Positions 1-10,170 of a DNA stretch of 64,000 nucleotides are shown piece by piece. How positions within the stretch are numbered: the stretch's first letter is position 1; each line of letters opens with the position of its first letter. A program made the position numbers and the translations under genes. The DNA lies in the NCBI GenBank assembly GCA_019916065.1, contig CM034244.1, forward strand, positions 27,148,471 through 27,212,470. The letters are read 5' to 3'. Under the pieces are notes generated by a model. The model was not told the origin of the DNA. It did not search any database and saw only the letters and a list, made by a program, of their open reading frames with translations. This DNA comes from Vitellaria paradoxa. Its lineage: Eukaryota > Streptophyta > Magnoliopsida > Ericales > Sapotaceae.

Positions 1-892
1 CAACCCAAAAAGAATTGCATCAATCCGATTTGTGAGTCAAAAGTTATGCCCAAAATACTGAGCACGTGTAAAACTATATTTTCTGAACAAACTGAATTCA
101 AAGTTGTTTTTGTACCTTTAGACCTTAGAATTTTAAAAAGTGTAAAACATGAAAGTTGTAGGTCTTGAAGTCTAGTTTCTACAGATATAAAGTTTATAGA
201 TATTGGAGTCCTGCTCTATTTTATATGAATTTTCTTTCAAGCTGCTATTCTGTTTAGCTTTAATTGATGCTTGTTTGGATTTGTTTAGAATATTATGTTT
301 AAAGATTTATTTAAATTTCCAATTTCCTTCTGTTAGTTATTGTCATGTTAATAATTTCTATTGATATGAAATTATTTTAAACTAGATATTATGTATTATT
401 TGACATTCTAATATTGATGATAATTGACTTAGATAATCAGTTTCATCATGGATATTTGGATGACTTATTCAAACTAAAATGCTAGTATTTGATAAAATGC
501 CCAAAAGAAATAATAGACTTGTTCTTTTCTCATTTGGTCTTTCTTAAATGAATTTGATTTATTTATTTATTATTTTTTTTTTGGCATTGTTTTGTCAACC
601 TAGCAAGTTATATAATTATATTTTTATGATTAAGTGAATTTAATAAAACTCATTTAATACCTTCCTAAACATTGGAATAATTCTATGGACATTTGTGGAT
701 ATCTTGAAGCCAAAAACCTATGATAAGGGTTTGGTTATAAATAAGATGATGATTGAAAATTTATTTAAATTATTTTTGAATAAAATAAAATTTATCAATT
801 TTGCTAAAAATTAAATGTAAGTCCAAGAGCTATTTATTATCTTTATATTCCATAAAATAATAAAATAAAAGGTAAAAGAAGCAAAAACTGAG

Positions 893-971
893 ATTTGCAG
901 CCAATGAGGTTCGAACTTGCGACTTTAAATCGCAATTAGGGTCGCCCACCCACTAAGCTACCAACCTCGAC
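893..971 (-). other. tRNA-like Pol III module (SINE-head-like) inside LTR E
   Basis: Read on the minus strand this stretch has a box A match TAGCTTAGTGGG followed about 35 nt later by a box B match AGTTCGAACC. This is the internal Pol III promoter layout of tRNA genes and tRNA-derived SINEs. No full tRNA cloverleaf is evident. The same module is at 59588-59665 in LTR D, where box B is altered to AGTTAGAATC. It is antisense to the LTR in both copies, so it was present before the two copies separated. Activity is not shown. Confidence 0.5.
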
Positions 972-1699
972 CTAATTAATATACCATTAGAAATAATTTT
1001 ATTCTTATCAAATTTGGTACGGTAAACTTGTCAAAACAATGAACTAAAATACTAATTTGTATTCTAATTTTTTTTTTTACTTGGTAATTGTTAATTTGCA
1101 TATAGTGCCTACCTTTGTGATAATGATATTGATGACTATGTTAAATCTTTGATTTATTGAGAATTACTATTAAAGTATGGATATAGATAAAGTGCTTAAA
1201 AATATACTGCATTTGACTGAATACTCTCACTTTTGATTCATCGCCCGGGAACATTGCCGGTTGTTATTAAAAATGTCTGATTTCCATACAAGGTACCCTT
1301 GGAATGTAAAAGGGTGAGAAGAAATTAAGGCACTTGGTGCTAAAGCTATTTTTGGCAATTGGGTGATGGGTGGGTAGAAATGGCCTTTTAGATGAAGATG
1401 AGAACATGCATTTTATTTGGGAGATGCTCCCTTCTGACCTGTCCAGTCAGGTAGCCGGTTGCGACGGCTAGGTTTTTTTTGGTAGGTGACATCGTCGGTA
1501 TGCATTGGATGCTAAGCTCGTAAAGTCACTGGTTCCCAAGGCTGGGGGTAGAAGAGGATAGGAGTATGATTATCTTAGGAGGGTTTAGATTAAACTCCTT
1601 TACAAAATTTTACTGTGACCAGCAACCTCTCTTGTTATGTATGAATGATGTGTTGGAATTATTTAATTATATTTAATTCCTCTCAATTAATATTTTATA

Positions 1700-1810
1700 A
1701 ATATATATATATATATATATGTATGAAACCTGTATCGCTACGGGATTTGATCCCGAGACCTTGAAGATCTAAATCTGAGATCCTTACCACTGCGACACAG
1801 ACTTCATTGT
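1700..1810 (-). mobile_element. Second tRNA-like / SINE-like insert with (AT)n tail inside LTR E
   Basis: On the minus strand a tRNA-like head (TGTCGCAGTGGTAAGG, then a weak box B around GGGATCAAATCCC) is followed by TTTCATAC and an (AT)n tail at 1701-1722. The same unit is at 58762-58860 in LTR D. A tRNA-like head plus simple-repeat tail fits a SINE. Flanking duplications are too degraded to call; AAATATTGATG and AAATATTCATCG beside the D copy are a possible pair. It is antisense to the host LTR. Confidence 0.5.
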
Positions 1811-2547
1811 GGTATGCACATCAGTATTTAACTATTTTACATGTAAGTAAAATAGTAGTTACGGTGGCAGTTTCATCGAACCGTTGTAAGTATAATTTAC
1901 ATTATTCAGTTGAGATCTATTGAATTAATTGTTGCATAAATAGTATGCCACCTAAACACATTCACTTAATACAGTGTAGTATTACAATCACTGCATATAG
2001 GCACCTAGGAGATTCTGATTACTGGGCTTTAGTAGCTCACCCCTTGTGGGAATATTTTTTTTTAGGATATTAAGCACAGGGATACAGAAGATGAGCTGGA
2101 AAGAGATTAATCTCTCTTAAATATTCCATCAGAAGAGTTATCTATTTTTTTTCTTCTTTCCTGCACAGAGCTGGAGGACTTTATTTTTGGTCTGTAATAA
2201 TTGTTGGATGATTGTAATTATTAAGCATAGACCTAATTTACTTTTATTTGGTATGTAATGTTAATCGTGTGGTTGGGACACTTAGATGGCTCTGTAATAT
2301 TTTTCTCTATCTTTATTTTGTGCCCTGTAGTTGAAATCCCATCAAATGGTTCAGTCCAATGACTTATAAATATTGTTTGGGATAAACATAGGATTTTGAC
2401 TATCTTAATTTTTTCTTACGGGTCAACCCCAATCTGGAGGAAAACTCTGGGGTGTGACAGCGTGTTATTATCATCTTATTTTTATACCTAACAAATAAAT
2501 TTCAAATCACCCCTGGGCATTCGGTTATGAAAATCCGGGGCGTGACA

Positions 2548-2952
2548 AGTGGAGGGGGTTAGGCATACACCCTTACCTACTTGTTAATTTGAAAAAGTAG
2601 TACAAGAAGGAAGGATATTTAAACTTGACCTTCAGCAAAAGTACAAGAAAGCAATAAAAGAAAGTAATGAAGTGCAGTGACTCACCGTAATACAAAAGCT
2701 AAAGTACCTACTAAAAATAAGTGAAAGTAAATTATGGTAACTCACCACAAAACAAGAAATAGGAGACAGCATATACCAAACCTTCAAGAAATGAAAATAA
2801 AACATTCAAGTCTTAATCTGTGGACTCTCGTTAGCATCAAGCGTAAGAACCTCACTGTAAGAACCTCACTGATAGCATGGGAACAATCGCTTTGCTCATA
2901 AAATGTCTGGACCTGATAATGCGGACATACCCAATTAGTCATGAAGTTTACT
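2548..2952 (-). mobile_element. 5'-truncated poly(A) retroposon remnant (left copy)
   Basis: About 220 bp next to LTR E (2548-2780) is repeated at 57783-58008. At the right-hand copy the unit is preceded by a T run (57751-57763), the complement of a poly(A) tail. Here its other edge is followed by ATGATAATTTACAGTT (2953-2968), nearly identical to the 16 bp before the T run at 57737-57752. A poly(A) tail plus a 16-bp target duplication is the signature of LINE-machinery insertion. No reverse transcriptase can be read, so it could be a truncated LINE, a SINE or a processed transcript. The 3' tail portion is missing here because LTR E abuts it. Confidence 0.5.
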
Positions 2953-3232
2953 ATGATAATTTACAGTTAAAACTATTAAAATTAAATTAATTACTATTAA
3001 GTTTTACTTATTGTTATGATGATTTATTACTAAAATAAGTAATAAATATTTTATCAAAATAATATTTTACATTTAAAGTAATAATTTTTTATTATTTATA
3101 ACTATTTTTCGCCTATGCAAACCAATGCAATCTAAAACATTAATTAATTTAAAAAAATTATTTGATGCATGAATTATATATATATATTTTTCAATCAACT
3201 GATAAACTGTTAATCCATTTATCATGTATAAA
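2953..3232 (+). repeat. R-array segment shared with 55203-55490
   Basis: This segment begins with the retroposon target duplication and is co-linear with 55203-55490: AT-rich runs, then TTTTTCGCC-type and TTTATCATG-type landmarks in the same order. It shows that the left edge of the window once belonged to the same repeat array as the right edge. No coding potential is seen. Confidence 0.65.
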
Positions 3233-3304
3233 AGGTTTTTTTTATACAGACAGTTGGTGCACGTAAGTCAATGCAGATATAAAATGACAAAGTGAGTGGT
3301 CCAT

Positions 3305-3800
3305 GCAGTTAGCATACGTAACCAGTGGTCTCCGTGCGGTTGATGAGGCGGGCGTGGACGGACTTAAAGAGGAACCGGGGGTTACTGGATGTAAAATTTT
3401 AATACGTATTATATTAATATTTTATTATTTTTAATATATAATATATAAAATACTTCCACTGAATTCACAGATTATCCTTTTAAATATGTTTGATAGCTTT
3501 TTTTTTCTTTGTTTTTTGATTATCAAATCAATTAGAAAGTTATGTTCCTACTTTTCACAATTTTTTTTGGGTACTTTTTGTGCCTTTTTACTCTCTCTTT
3601 ATCTAAACCAAACCTATAATTGTGCCCCCTCTGTCTCTGTCTCTCTCTCTCAAACCAAACTTACATCTTCCATTTCTACGCCCCCTTCTCTCTCTCTCTC
3701 AACTCACATTTCTCACTCACCCTATCAACCTACTCATAGTGGCAGACATAAAAAAAAAAGTAGTGGGTGGGAGACAAGACTAAGTTAAAAATTTTGACGT
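3305..3800. other. GC-rich patch and pyrimidine-rich (CT)n tract, no gene attached
   Basis: A short GC-rich patch at 3310-3390 (GATGAGGCGGGCGTGGACGG) stands out from its AT-rich surroundings. It is followed by an AT-rich interval and CT-rich tracts at 3626-3705. The 100-codon open frame across it is low-complexity Ser/Leu/Phe and unlikely to be a gene. GC patch plus pyrimidine patch resembles a plant promoter and 5' leader, but no coding sequence follows: an Athila-like relic starts at about 3870. It may be an orphaned promoter or chance composition. Confidence 0.25.
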
Positions 3801-3869
3801 TGGATATTTTGTAAGACATTTCTGAAAAATTGATAAGTCATATATAAAAAAAAAATATGACTTATTTGA

Positions 3870-4341
3870 TATTGTATTCTTGCATAAATCATAAGAGTAA
3901 CTCTTCTCGAGTGATTTCATTTTTCAATGGATATCTTGGTGAGATTTGAAGTCGAGGTTGCAACTTTCGAGTATATTTGTAATCTATTTGAATGAATGAC
4001 ATGAATTGGCACACTTGAAATTAGATAGTTGAAAGGTTAGACGAGTTTAATGTGCATTGCGAAACTTTATGCAATTTTTGAGTTTTGTTACTTATTTCAT
4101 ATTGAACTTAAATCAGGAGTTGTTGGAGTGAATATTACCACTCATTAAACTAGTTTAGGAATTTTGTGGGTATATTCGTTGTAAATTCTCACGAGACTTC
4201 GCTCCTCCATTAGAGAGAACCTGGGGGTTTAAAAAGCTTGTTGCACATTATTAAGTGCAACCATGTTTCAACGAAAATGGAAATAGAATAGTTATTTTAA
4301 TAATGTCATTGCTAGGGATTAGCAATGCTTAAGTTGAGGGG
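3870..4341 (+). mobile_element. Athila/Tat-like retrotransposon 3' spacer (relic)
   Basis: This non-coding stretch is co-linear with 42600-43068, which precedes LTR 43071-44474. Shared landmarks include GAATTGGCACACTTGAAATT and the step CAATGCTTAAGTTGRGG directly before each LTR, the latter acting as a degraded polypurine tract. In Athila/Tat elements a long untranslated spacer separates the last ORF from the 3' LTR, and this fits that position. The upstream part is missing. Confidence 0.6.
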
Positions 4342-5738
4342 TGTGATTGCACTTGAAAAGTATAATTACAAATAAAACATAAATCATGCATTTATTTAAT
4401 TAATTTTAAAATTTTCAATTATTTTTTATTATTTATGGTATTTTATTTTCAAAATGTAGGAAAGAGATCAAAATTATTGAAATAAGCAGTGATGAAGTCA
4501 CTGCTGTCCGGACACTTCGATGCTCAGTTTGGACAACAATAAAGAGATAGAAGGTAGACAAAGCTAAGGAATAAAATTCAAACTTGAACCTTACTAGTGT
4601 CCAAACCCTCCTGTTGAGCAGTCTGAACACCAACGATTATAACGCATGAATTTTTTGGTCTCGGTTTTCAGAGTCTCCCATATATTCTATATTTTCTTTA
4701 GCCATCAGACACGCTTTTTGTTTATTATATTGTTCTTTTTCAGTTTTTGAGAATGAAATGCAATTGAGAGACTTTTGTTTGATTTGTGGAGCGATTTCAA
4801 TTTCCCTTGTTCGTCAATTCGGCTACAACTTTACTTTGAAGTATGGCATTTTTATACTTGGATTTAATGGAAGTTTTATATCTTTTATTCACTGTTTTTA
4901 TTTATTTTCCGTATAATAATATTATACTTGGCTAAACCTTATTTTAATTCAACGAATCGAGAAAGGGTGGGACATTAGATCAATCTGATATGTGTAAGGT
5001 TATAGATGTGATATAATAGCATTCATATATAGTTCTACTTTTTCCTTTCGATCTGATTTTATTTATTATTGAAAAATTTTCAGAGACAAAAACCCTTGAA
5101 TATATTCTCTGCAATTACTAATAAGGATTTTTTTATTATTCTCATAAATTTTTAAAATAAATAAAATAGTGTTGAATCTAAAAATAATATAAAAGAGAAT
5201 TTTCTAAATTTATAATCCTAGACGTGAATATAAATCCGTGTCTTGGGAACTTAAGAACTTTCATAAAAATATTTTTCTAATTTATTTTTTCATAACGTGA
5301 AACATAAATCATAGTGATTTACACATTGGATTGTGAAGGGCAATTTCACCCGGAATTGAAAGTTGAATCAAGACTTCGTTCATTTGATTTCTATTTTGCT
5401 TAAATTAATTTGTTCTCTTAGTTTAATTTATTGCTAGTTTTAATATTCAAGTAGATTATTTACTATTTTTAATTAATTAAATTATCTTAGCTAAATCTCA
5501 TCTAGTTGGTTTAAGTTATTTGAATGGTTGATTGATTAAAGAATTTTAGAAAAATTATCCTCTTAAGACATTTGAAAATCTTTCATTTTTAAATTGATAA
5601 ATAGTTAATTTACAACATTTTAAACATAGAAACTATTGTATAGGTTTCTTGAGGATTCGACCTCGGCCTCACTGAGTAAAAATATGCCGCACATCCTTAC
5701 ACTTGGGAGTAAGTTATAACTGCATTATTTTGGAGTCA
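4342..5738 (+). repeat. Athila/Tat-like LTR, copy a
   Basis: This LTR of about 1.4 kb starts TGTGATTGCACTTG next to a purine tract and ends ...GGAGTCA. It matches the LTR at 43071-44474. Near the 3' end both carry GAGGATTCGACCTCGGCC-like and CACTTGGGAG-like words, a recurring feature of Athila/Tat LTR 3' ends, and TTCAACGAATCGAGAAAGGG-like words further upstream. No 5-bp target duplication can be paired. The 5' LTR and coding part of this element are not here. Confidence 0.65.
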
Positions 5739-6108
5739 CGCCTCACTGCTCACTTTATACTAAAATTTGGCTAAGTTTAGAAATTGGTTCATTTCTTCCA
5801 AAATCTTAACAATTAACATCCCTATTGGTTATAATTGATTAAATTTATATATTATTACATTTTCAACTAGTTAATAATCATCACTTCATATTAACACAGG
5901 GATCTAAGATATTATAAGAATCCACAACCCCTTGATCCTTAAAAAAAAAAAAAAATCATCAATTTAATAACACATACAAAAACACAAAAACAAAATTAAA
6001 TATATATACCAATATATAAACGAATATATTTATATTCATGTCAATTGTCACCATGGTACAATTTTTAATCTAAACAATTTCGGACATATACCACTTTTTA
6101 ATCTTCTT
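5739..6108. other. AT-rich spacer, nothing recognised
   Basis: AT-rich sequence with an A run at 5941-5955. No open frame, no repeat shared elsewhere in the window and no terminal repeats could be seen. Confidence 0.5.
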
Positions 6109-6458
6109 GAGGAGGAGTTGAAGTGTTTTTGAAGGCCGTTAGGAAGACAAAAAAAATACTAACATTATAATTTTTTTTAAATTTTTACCAACTTTTGACC
6201 ATTCTCATTTTCCTTATATTTATTTTAAAATTCTAGTTTTTACAAATTTTTACCAATTCTTATAAACTTTTGACAAGTTATACCAAAATTTCCCAATTTT
6301 TGTCAATGTTCTAGTAACTTTTTTTGACTAAAACGGTTTTAACAGGTTTGATCAAAAATTTTTAATTATACCAATTAAACGTAAAAAAATAACTGACGAA
6401 CACCACTTTTATTTTTTTATTATTATTTTTTTTTGGCCGTCTTCCAAACCCCACCTAA
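6109..6458. mobile_element. MITE-1, copy in R monomer RL1
   Basis: The ends form an imperfect inverted repeat: the left end reads through GTTAGGAAGACAAAA, and the right end, reverse-complemented, reads TTTAGGTGGGGTTTGGAAGAC. The clearest copy is at 31133-31477, with GGTGTTTAGTC...AGAAGACAAAA against GGAGACGTTTGGAAGACAAAA. Copies lie at the same place in other R monomers (54435-54573, 56908-57055), but the monomer at 8110-8130 lacks it. Small size, no ORF and inverted ends suit a MITE; the superfamily is not certain. Confidence 0.5.
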
Positions 6459-7724
6459 ATTGCAAGATATATAACTCCTTATTGACTAATTAAAGACCAA
6501 TAATTGAAGGACGGCACTATATTTCCTTATTCAGCTGGAATGCTTTCATATTTTTTTCCATTGTTCACCAACCAAATAAATTGAACATATTTTATGTTAT
6601 AATCATAATGCCCAAAAAAAAAAAAAAATGAAAAGGAGATTATGAGCGGGAATTTGTCCTCATGGACGAAGCCAGAGCATGTGAAAAATATTGACTTCTC
6701 TTCTTTAATCTCTATCACTTTTTGTAGTAAAAATCGAAGATTGTTAAAAATATTCATTTCCAAGAACTTTCTATCACCTCTTATGCAGTAAAAATCAAGG
6801 ACTATGAAAACTATTGATTAATAATTTCTGAACCCTCTATCACCATCAGAGCGAGAACACGTTAAATTGTCACGCTCTCAATCATTCTCTATAGTAATAA
6901 TCAAAGAATCTGAAAAATATTGATTTGTTTTTTTTAAGCTCTCTATCATGCATGGTTGAAATTTGTTTTCAAGTGCTCTATTATTTAGGTATTGTTTGGC
7001 TCATCGACAAAAATAAAAAAATTAATTTTTACTAATTTTCTCTAAATTTTTCCACCAAACTCAAGATTAAGTTTTATCACTTTTTTTAATTTTTACAAAC
7101 TTTCTTCATTTTTTACCGACATTCTCCAATTTTTATAAATTTTTACAAAACACCCAACTATCAACTAAAGTGTTACGTGTAAAAAAATTGCAAAGTTGAC
7201 TTTTTTTTGGTACGCTCAAACAACCCTTAATGTAGTAAAAACTAAAGTTTGAAAAAAGAAATTATTAATTTTTCATTTTTAATCTCACTATTGCTTGCTG
7301 TTATATAGTTTATACTTGTATCATATGGCTTCCGAAAATTTTAAAAACAGCTCTGTCAAAGAGTTTTGAATTTTTGTTTACCGAAGATCTTAAAAATAGT
7401 TTAAACTCGTATAAGGAAGTTTTGAAATTTTGAATATAATTTTACTTACATCAAGGAGTTCTTCAACTTTTGAAAAATTTTATAGATATTTTTTATTTTT
7501 ATCAAGAATTCTTAAGTTTCTTGAAAGCTTTAAAGACACTTAATTGAACTCTTATCAAAGAGTTTAAAAAATAAAAAATCCCTTTTCCCATTTCCCATTT
7601 CCCCCTCCTCCACCCTTGAAAAAAAATAAAAAATAAAAAATCTATCAAGACTTGATTCTGGCACAAATTGTTTAGAGTTATTTATTCTCTTTATTAAAGC
7701 ACCATACTACAATATATATATTTA
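6459..7724. repeat. R monomer RL1 (unidentified tandem repeat)
   Basis: Co-linear with 31478-32900: the TTGCAAGATA step, GTTCACCAACCAAATAAATTG, then degenerate repeats of about 85 bp around GTAAAAATCAAAGATTGTG, MITE-2, shorter A/T-rich repeats around ATAGTTTAAACTCG, CCCCTCCTCC and finally TTTTAACAGTTAAA, where the next monomer begins. No open frame of note. Function and origin unknown. Confidence 0.65.
6986..7229. mobile_element. MITE-2, copy in RL1
   Basis: The left end TTAGGTATTGTTTGGCTC and the reverse-complemented right end TTAAGGGTTGTTTGAGCG form an imperfect terminal inverted repeat around about 240 bp of AT-rich non-coding DNA. A second copy lies at the same position in the monomer at 32087-32393. 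The R monomers at 54035-57752 lack it. Confidence 0.45.
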
Positions 7725-8203
7725 TTAATGTTTTAACAGTTAAACATCTGTTCTCAAATATTTTGAATACCTCCATAACTTTTTAAATATTTTTAAAAGG
7801 TAGCTGCTGAAGAAGTGGCAAAATCGTTTCTTATTTTTAAATTTGTAAATATTTTTAAAAGGTCTTTTTTTATTTTTAATATTTAATTTTAACAACTTTT
7901 TAACTGCAGGTATGAAAGCATTCTAAATCCAACTTTTCAATGAGAGAAAAAAATTAGAAAAAGTTATAAATATATTTTTTATTAATAAATTTTTTACTTT
8001 TATTATTTTAAGTAATTATTGTGATTTAACATATATAATATTTATTCTGAATTATTTTTTCAATTTTATTTTATTTTTAATCAAATATATTAGTCATATT
8101 TAAAAGCTTAGTCGTGATCTTGCAAGATAAATCCTTTTTGACTGAAGACAAATAATTGAAGGATCACTGTAATGAATGTTACCTTGTACCGTTGGAATGC
8201 TCG
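7725..8203. repeat. R monomer RL2, left part (interrupted by element A)
   Basis: The monomer restarts at TTAATGTTTTAACAGTTAAA. It contains AAATATTTTTAAAAGG and then TTGCAAGATAAATCC, matching 30888-31490 but without MITE-1. The last five bases, GCTCG (8199-8203), are the target duplication of element A; the monomer resumes at 17067. Confidence 0.65.
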
Positions 8204-10111
8204 TGTCGCGCCCCGAGTTTCATAACTCGAGCACGTGAATAAAAGATAAATAATACACATTTTAATAATTTCTCCTCTCATTCGTAAGAGATATACACAC
8301 ATTCTATGGAGCAACAAAACAAAATAAATAAATAAATAAAACTAAGCTTTAAATTTAAATAAATGTCTTAATCAAAACTAACTAGATAACAAAGTTGCAA
8401 ACTTAACCCAAACAAATCTCTCAAAGATAAACAATTAACTGTTTCCTTAAAAAAAATAGAGACTTATTACAATCCATGAGAAACAATTCACTAGAAAAAT
8501 TCTAATGTAAGTAAATAAAAGTAAATAAATAAATTCCTAATTTTCATGGTGAGTATGTCATGCGCGTGACTTAATTTCATTATCTGCATCGCAAGCTGTA
8601 AGAGGTTTAGCACTAATACCACGTGTGCTCGAAACCCTAATAATAATAATAATATAAATGCAGTATGTCTTAGCATGCTACTATGTGAAACAAATACGCA
8701 CAAGTAGCAATTTTAAACAAGAATTTAAATTTAATTATAAGTTCACATTCTTTACATTTACGCATGTATTAACACCACATAGCACATCCAAGAAAACAAT
8801 TTGATTTTTTTTAGGTACTACTGCTTGGTTGTCTCGCAGAAACAAGACCCAACAAATATACATCTTCATTTGATGTCTGCTTGGTTGTCTTGTAAAAACA
8901 AGACCCAACCAATGTACACACCATCCTTCAGTGTTTGCTTCCCAGGCCAAAGCCTTAGGAATGTAATATGCCACCCTTAGGCATTTGCTCGTTCGTAGGT
9001 TACTAGCCTACTGAAATCGATAACCAACCCCGCACAGGTTTCGGGACTTTCAACCCTTTGGTACGTATACCCGATATTTTTAGTACCCCTCAATCCCAAA
9101 CAAAACACAACATTTAAATTTCAATTTATATCTGCATAAATAATTTCCTTAAATTTTAATCACGGCACATTCATAAAATTTCTAAACAAATTAATGAACA
9201 AAAAAATCTCACAAAGATGCTAGACAATCACATCAAAAGAACTTAAATAAAAAAAATATATATATATATAATAATAATTTGTATGTCACATATGAACCAT
9301 GAAACTAGAATCAAGTCACTGGATGTCTTAGCCACTAAAGGATAAAATTTCAATTATATATATATAGATATGTTAGCAACTCATTCTCTGAAAACTTTCA
9401 ACACTAAAAGACAAAATTTCAATTATATATATATATATATATTATATACATATTTTCATCTATTAGTTCAAGTTTGGACAAACAACGTCCAGAGCCATCA
9501 TTATCAAACTTTTATAAATAAAAAAAAAGGACTTTTAATCGGCAATTGTGTCAGAGGACCTGTTACGTTAGAGTATATATACAGCATACGTACATACACA
9601 GGGTAATGATAAAAATCTCAAATCGGCAATTTTGTGTACCCTTTCACAGCATTCACACTTTAATCAATAAAATAAATATCTAAACAAACCATTCACGGCA
9701 ATTCATCAGTCATCTATTAAACGTAAAACAGATAAACAATATTGGAGTTCCGCCCTTTACCTCCTTAACACGGCAGTAAAGTTTTCTCTCTGCAGCGGCA
9801 GTTTTTCCTCCTCTCTGGTTCTCTCTTTCTCTAAGGTTTTTTTAAAAATAAATACAACAATATATATATATATATATATAAATAGAAAAATTTAACTTTA
9901 ACAAACTTAATTATTTACCTACTCCCCATAGGTTTAGGAAAATTACACCATTTTCTCTAAAATTAAAAATTTTTTCAAATATAACCAAAAATAAATCTTT
10001 TTTTTATAAAAATTCAAAAATTCCAAATATTAAATTTAAACAGCAAATTAAATTTATCAAGAAAAAATTTTCAAATTAAATTAAATTATAAAAGAAATCT
10101 GGGTTATTACA
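8204..10111 (-). repeat. 3' LTR of element A
   Basis: 1908 bp; in element sense it runs TGTAATAACC...GGCGCGACA. It lies downstream of the coding region beside the polypurine-tract remnant at 10112. It holds the hairpin string at about 8825-9072, a terminal hairpin at 8212-8231, AT microsatellites, a degraded telo-box (CTAAGGTTT, 9831-9839) and a GAGGTAAAG splice-donor-like word near 9757. Confidence 0.9.
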
Positions 10112-10130
10112 TCCTACCCGCTTACAAAAA
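10112..10130 (-). other. Polypurine tract of element A (degraded)
   Basis: Directly inside the 3' LTR the minus strand reads TAAGCGGGTAGGA. Element B has the intact form AAGGGGGGAGGA at the same place. The purine run primes plus-strand synthesis in this family. Here it is broken by a C and a T. Confidence 0.7.
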
Positions 10131-10170
10131 TTTCGTCCTCGAAATTTAAAAGGTAAATGAAAAAAAAAAA

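Larger units (their letters stand above)
1..2547 (+). repeat. Long terminal repeat E (Tekay/Del-type chromovirus), right-hand part
   Basis: This is the right 2.5 kb of an LTR on the plus strand. It matches the reverse complement of the LTR at 58009-61681 nearly end to end: base 1 corresponds to about 60548 there, so roughly 1.1 kb of this LTR lies left of the window. The terminus GGGGCGTGACA (2537-2547) mirrors the TGTCACGCCCC start at 58009. No coding part of this copy is visible, so it may be the 3' LTR of a full element or a solo LTR. Two tRNA-like modules lie inside it and are listed separately. Assignment to a chromovirus rests on copy D, which has an attached integrase and chromodomain. 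Confidence 0.85.

Noticed and set aside
3486..3788. 100-codon open frame on the plus strand
   Set aside because: Low-complexity Phe/Leu/Ser from (CT)n and T runs; no motif, no homologous frame elsewhere in the window.
8735..8974. 79-codon minus-strand frame in LTR A
   Set aside because: It overlies the hairpin string; the matching positions in the other LTR copies are not open, so it is chance.
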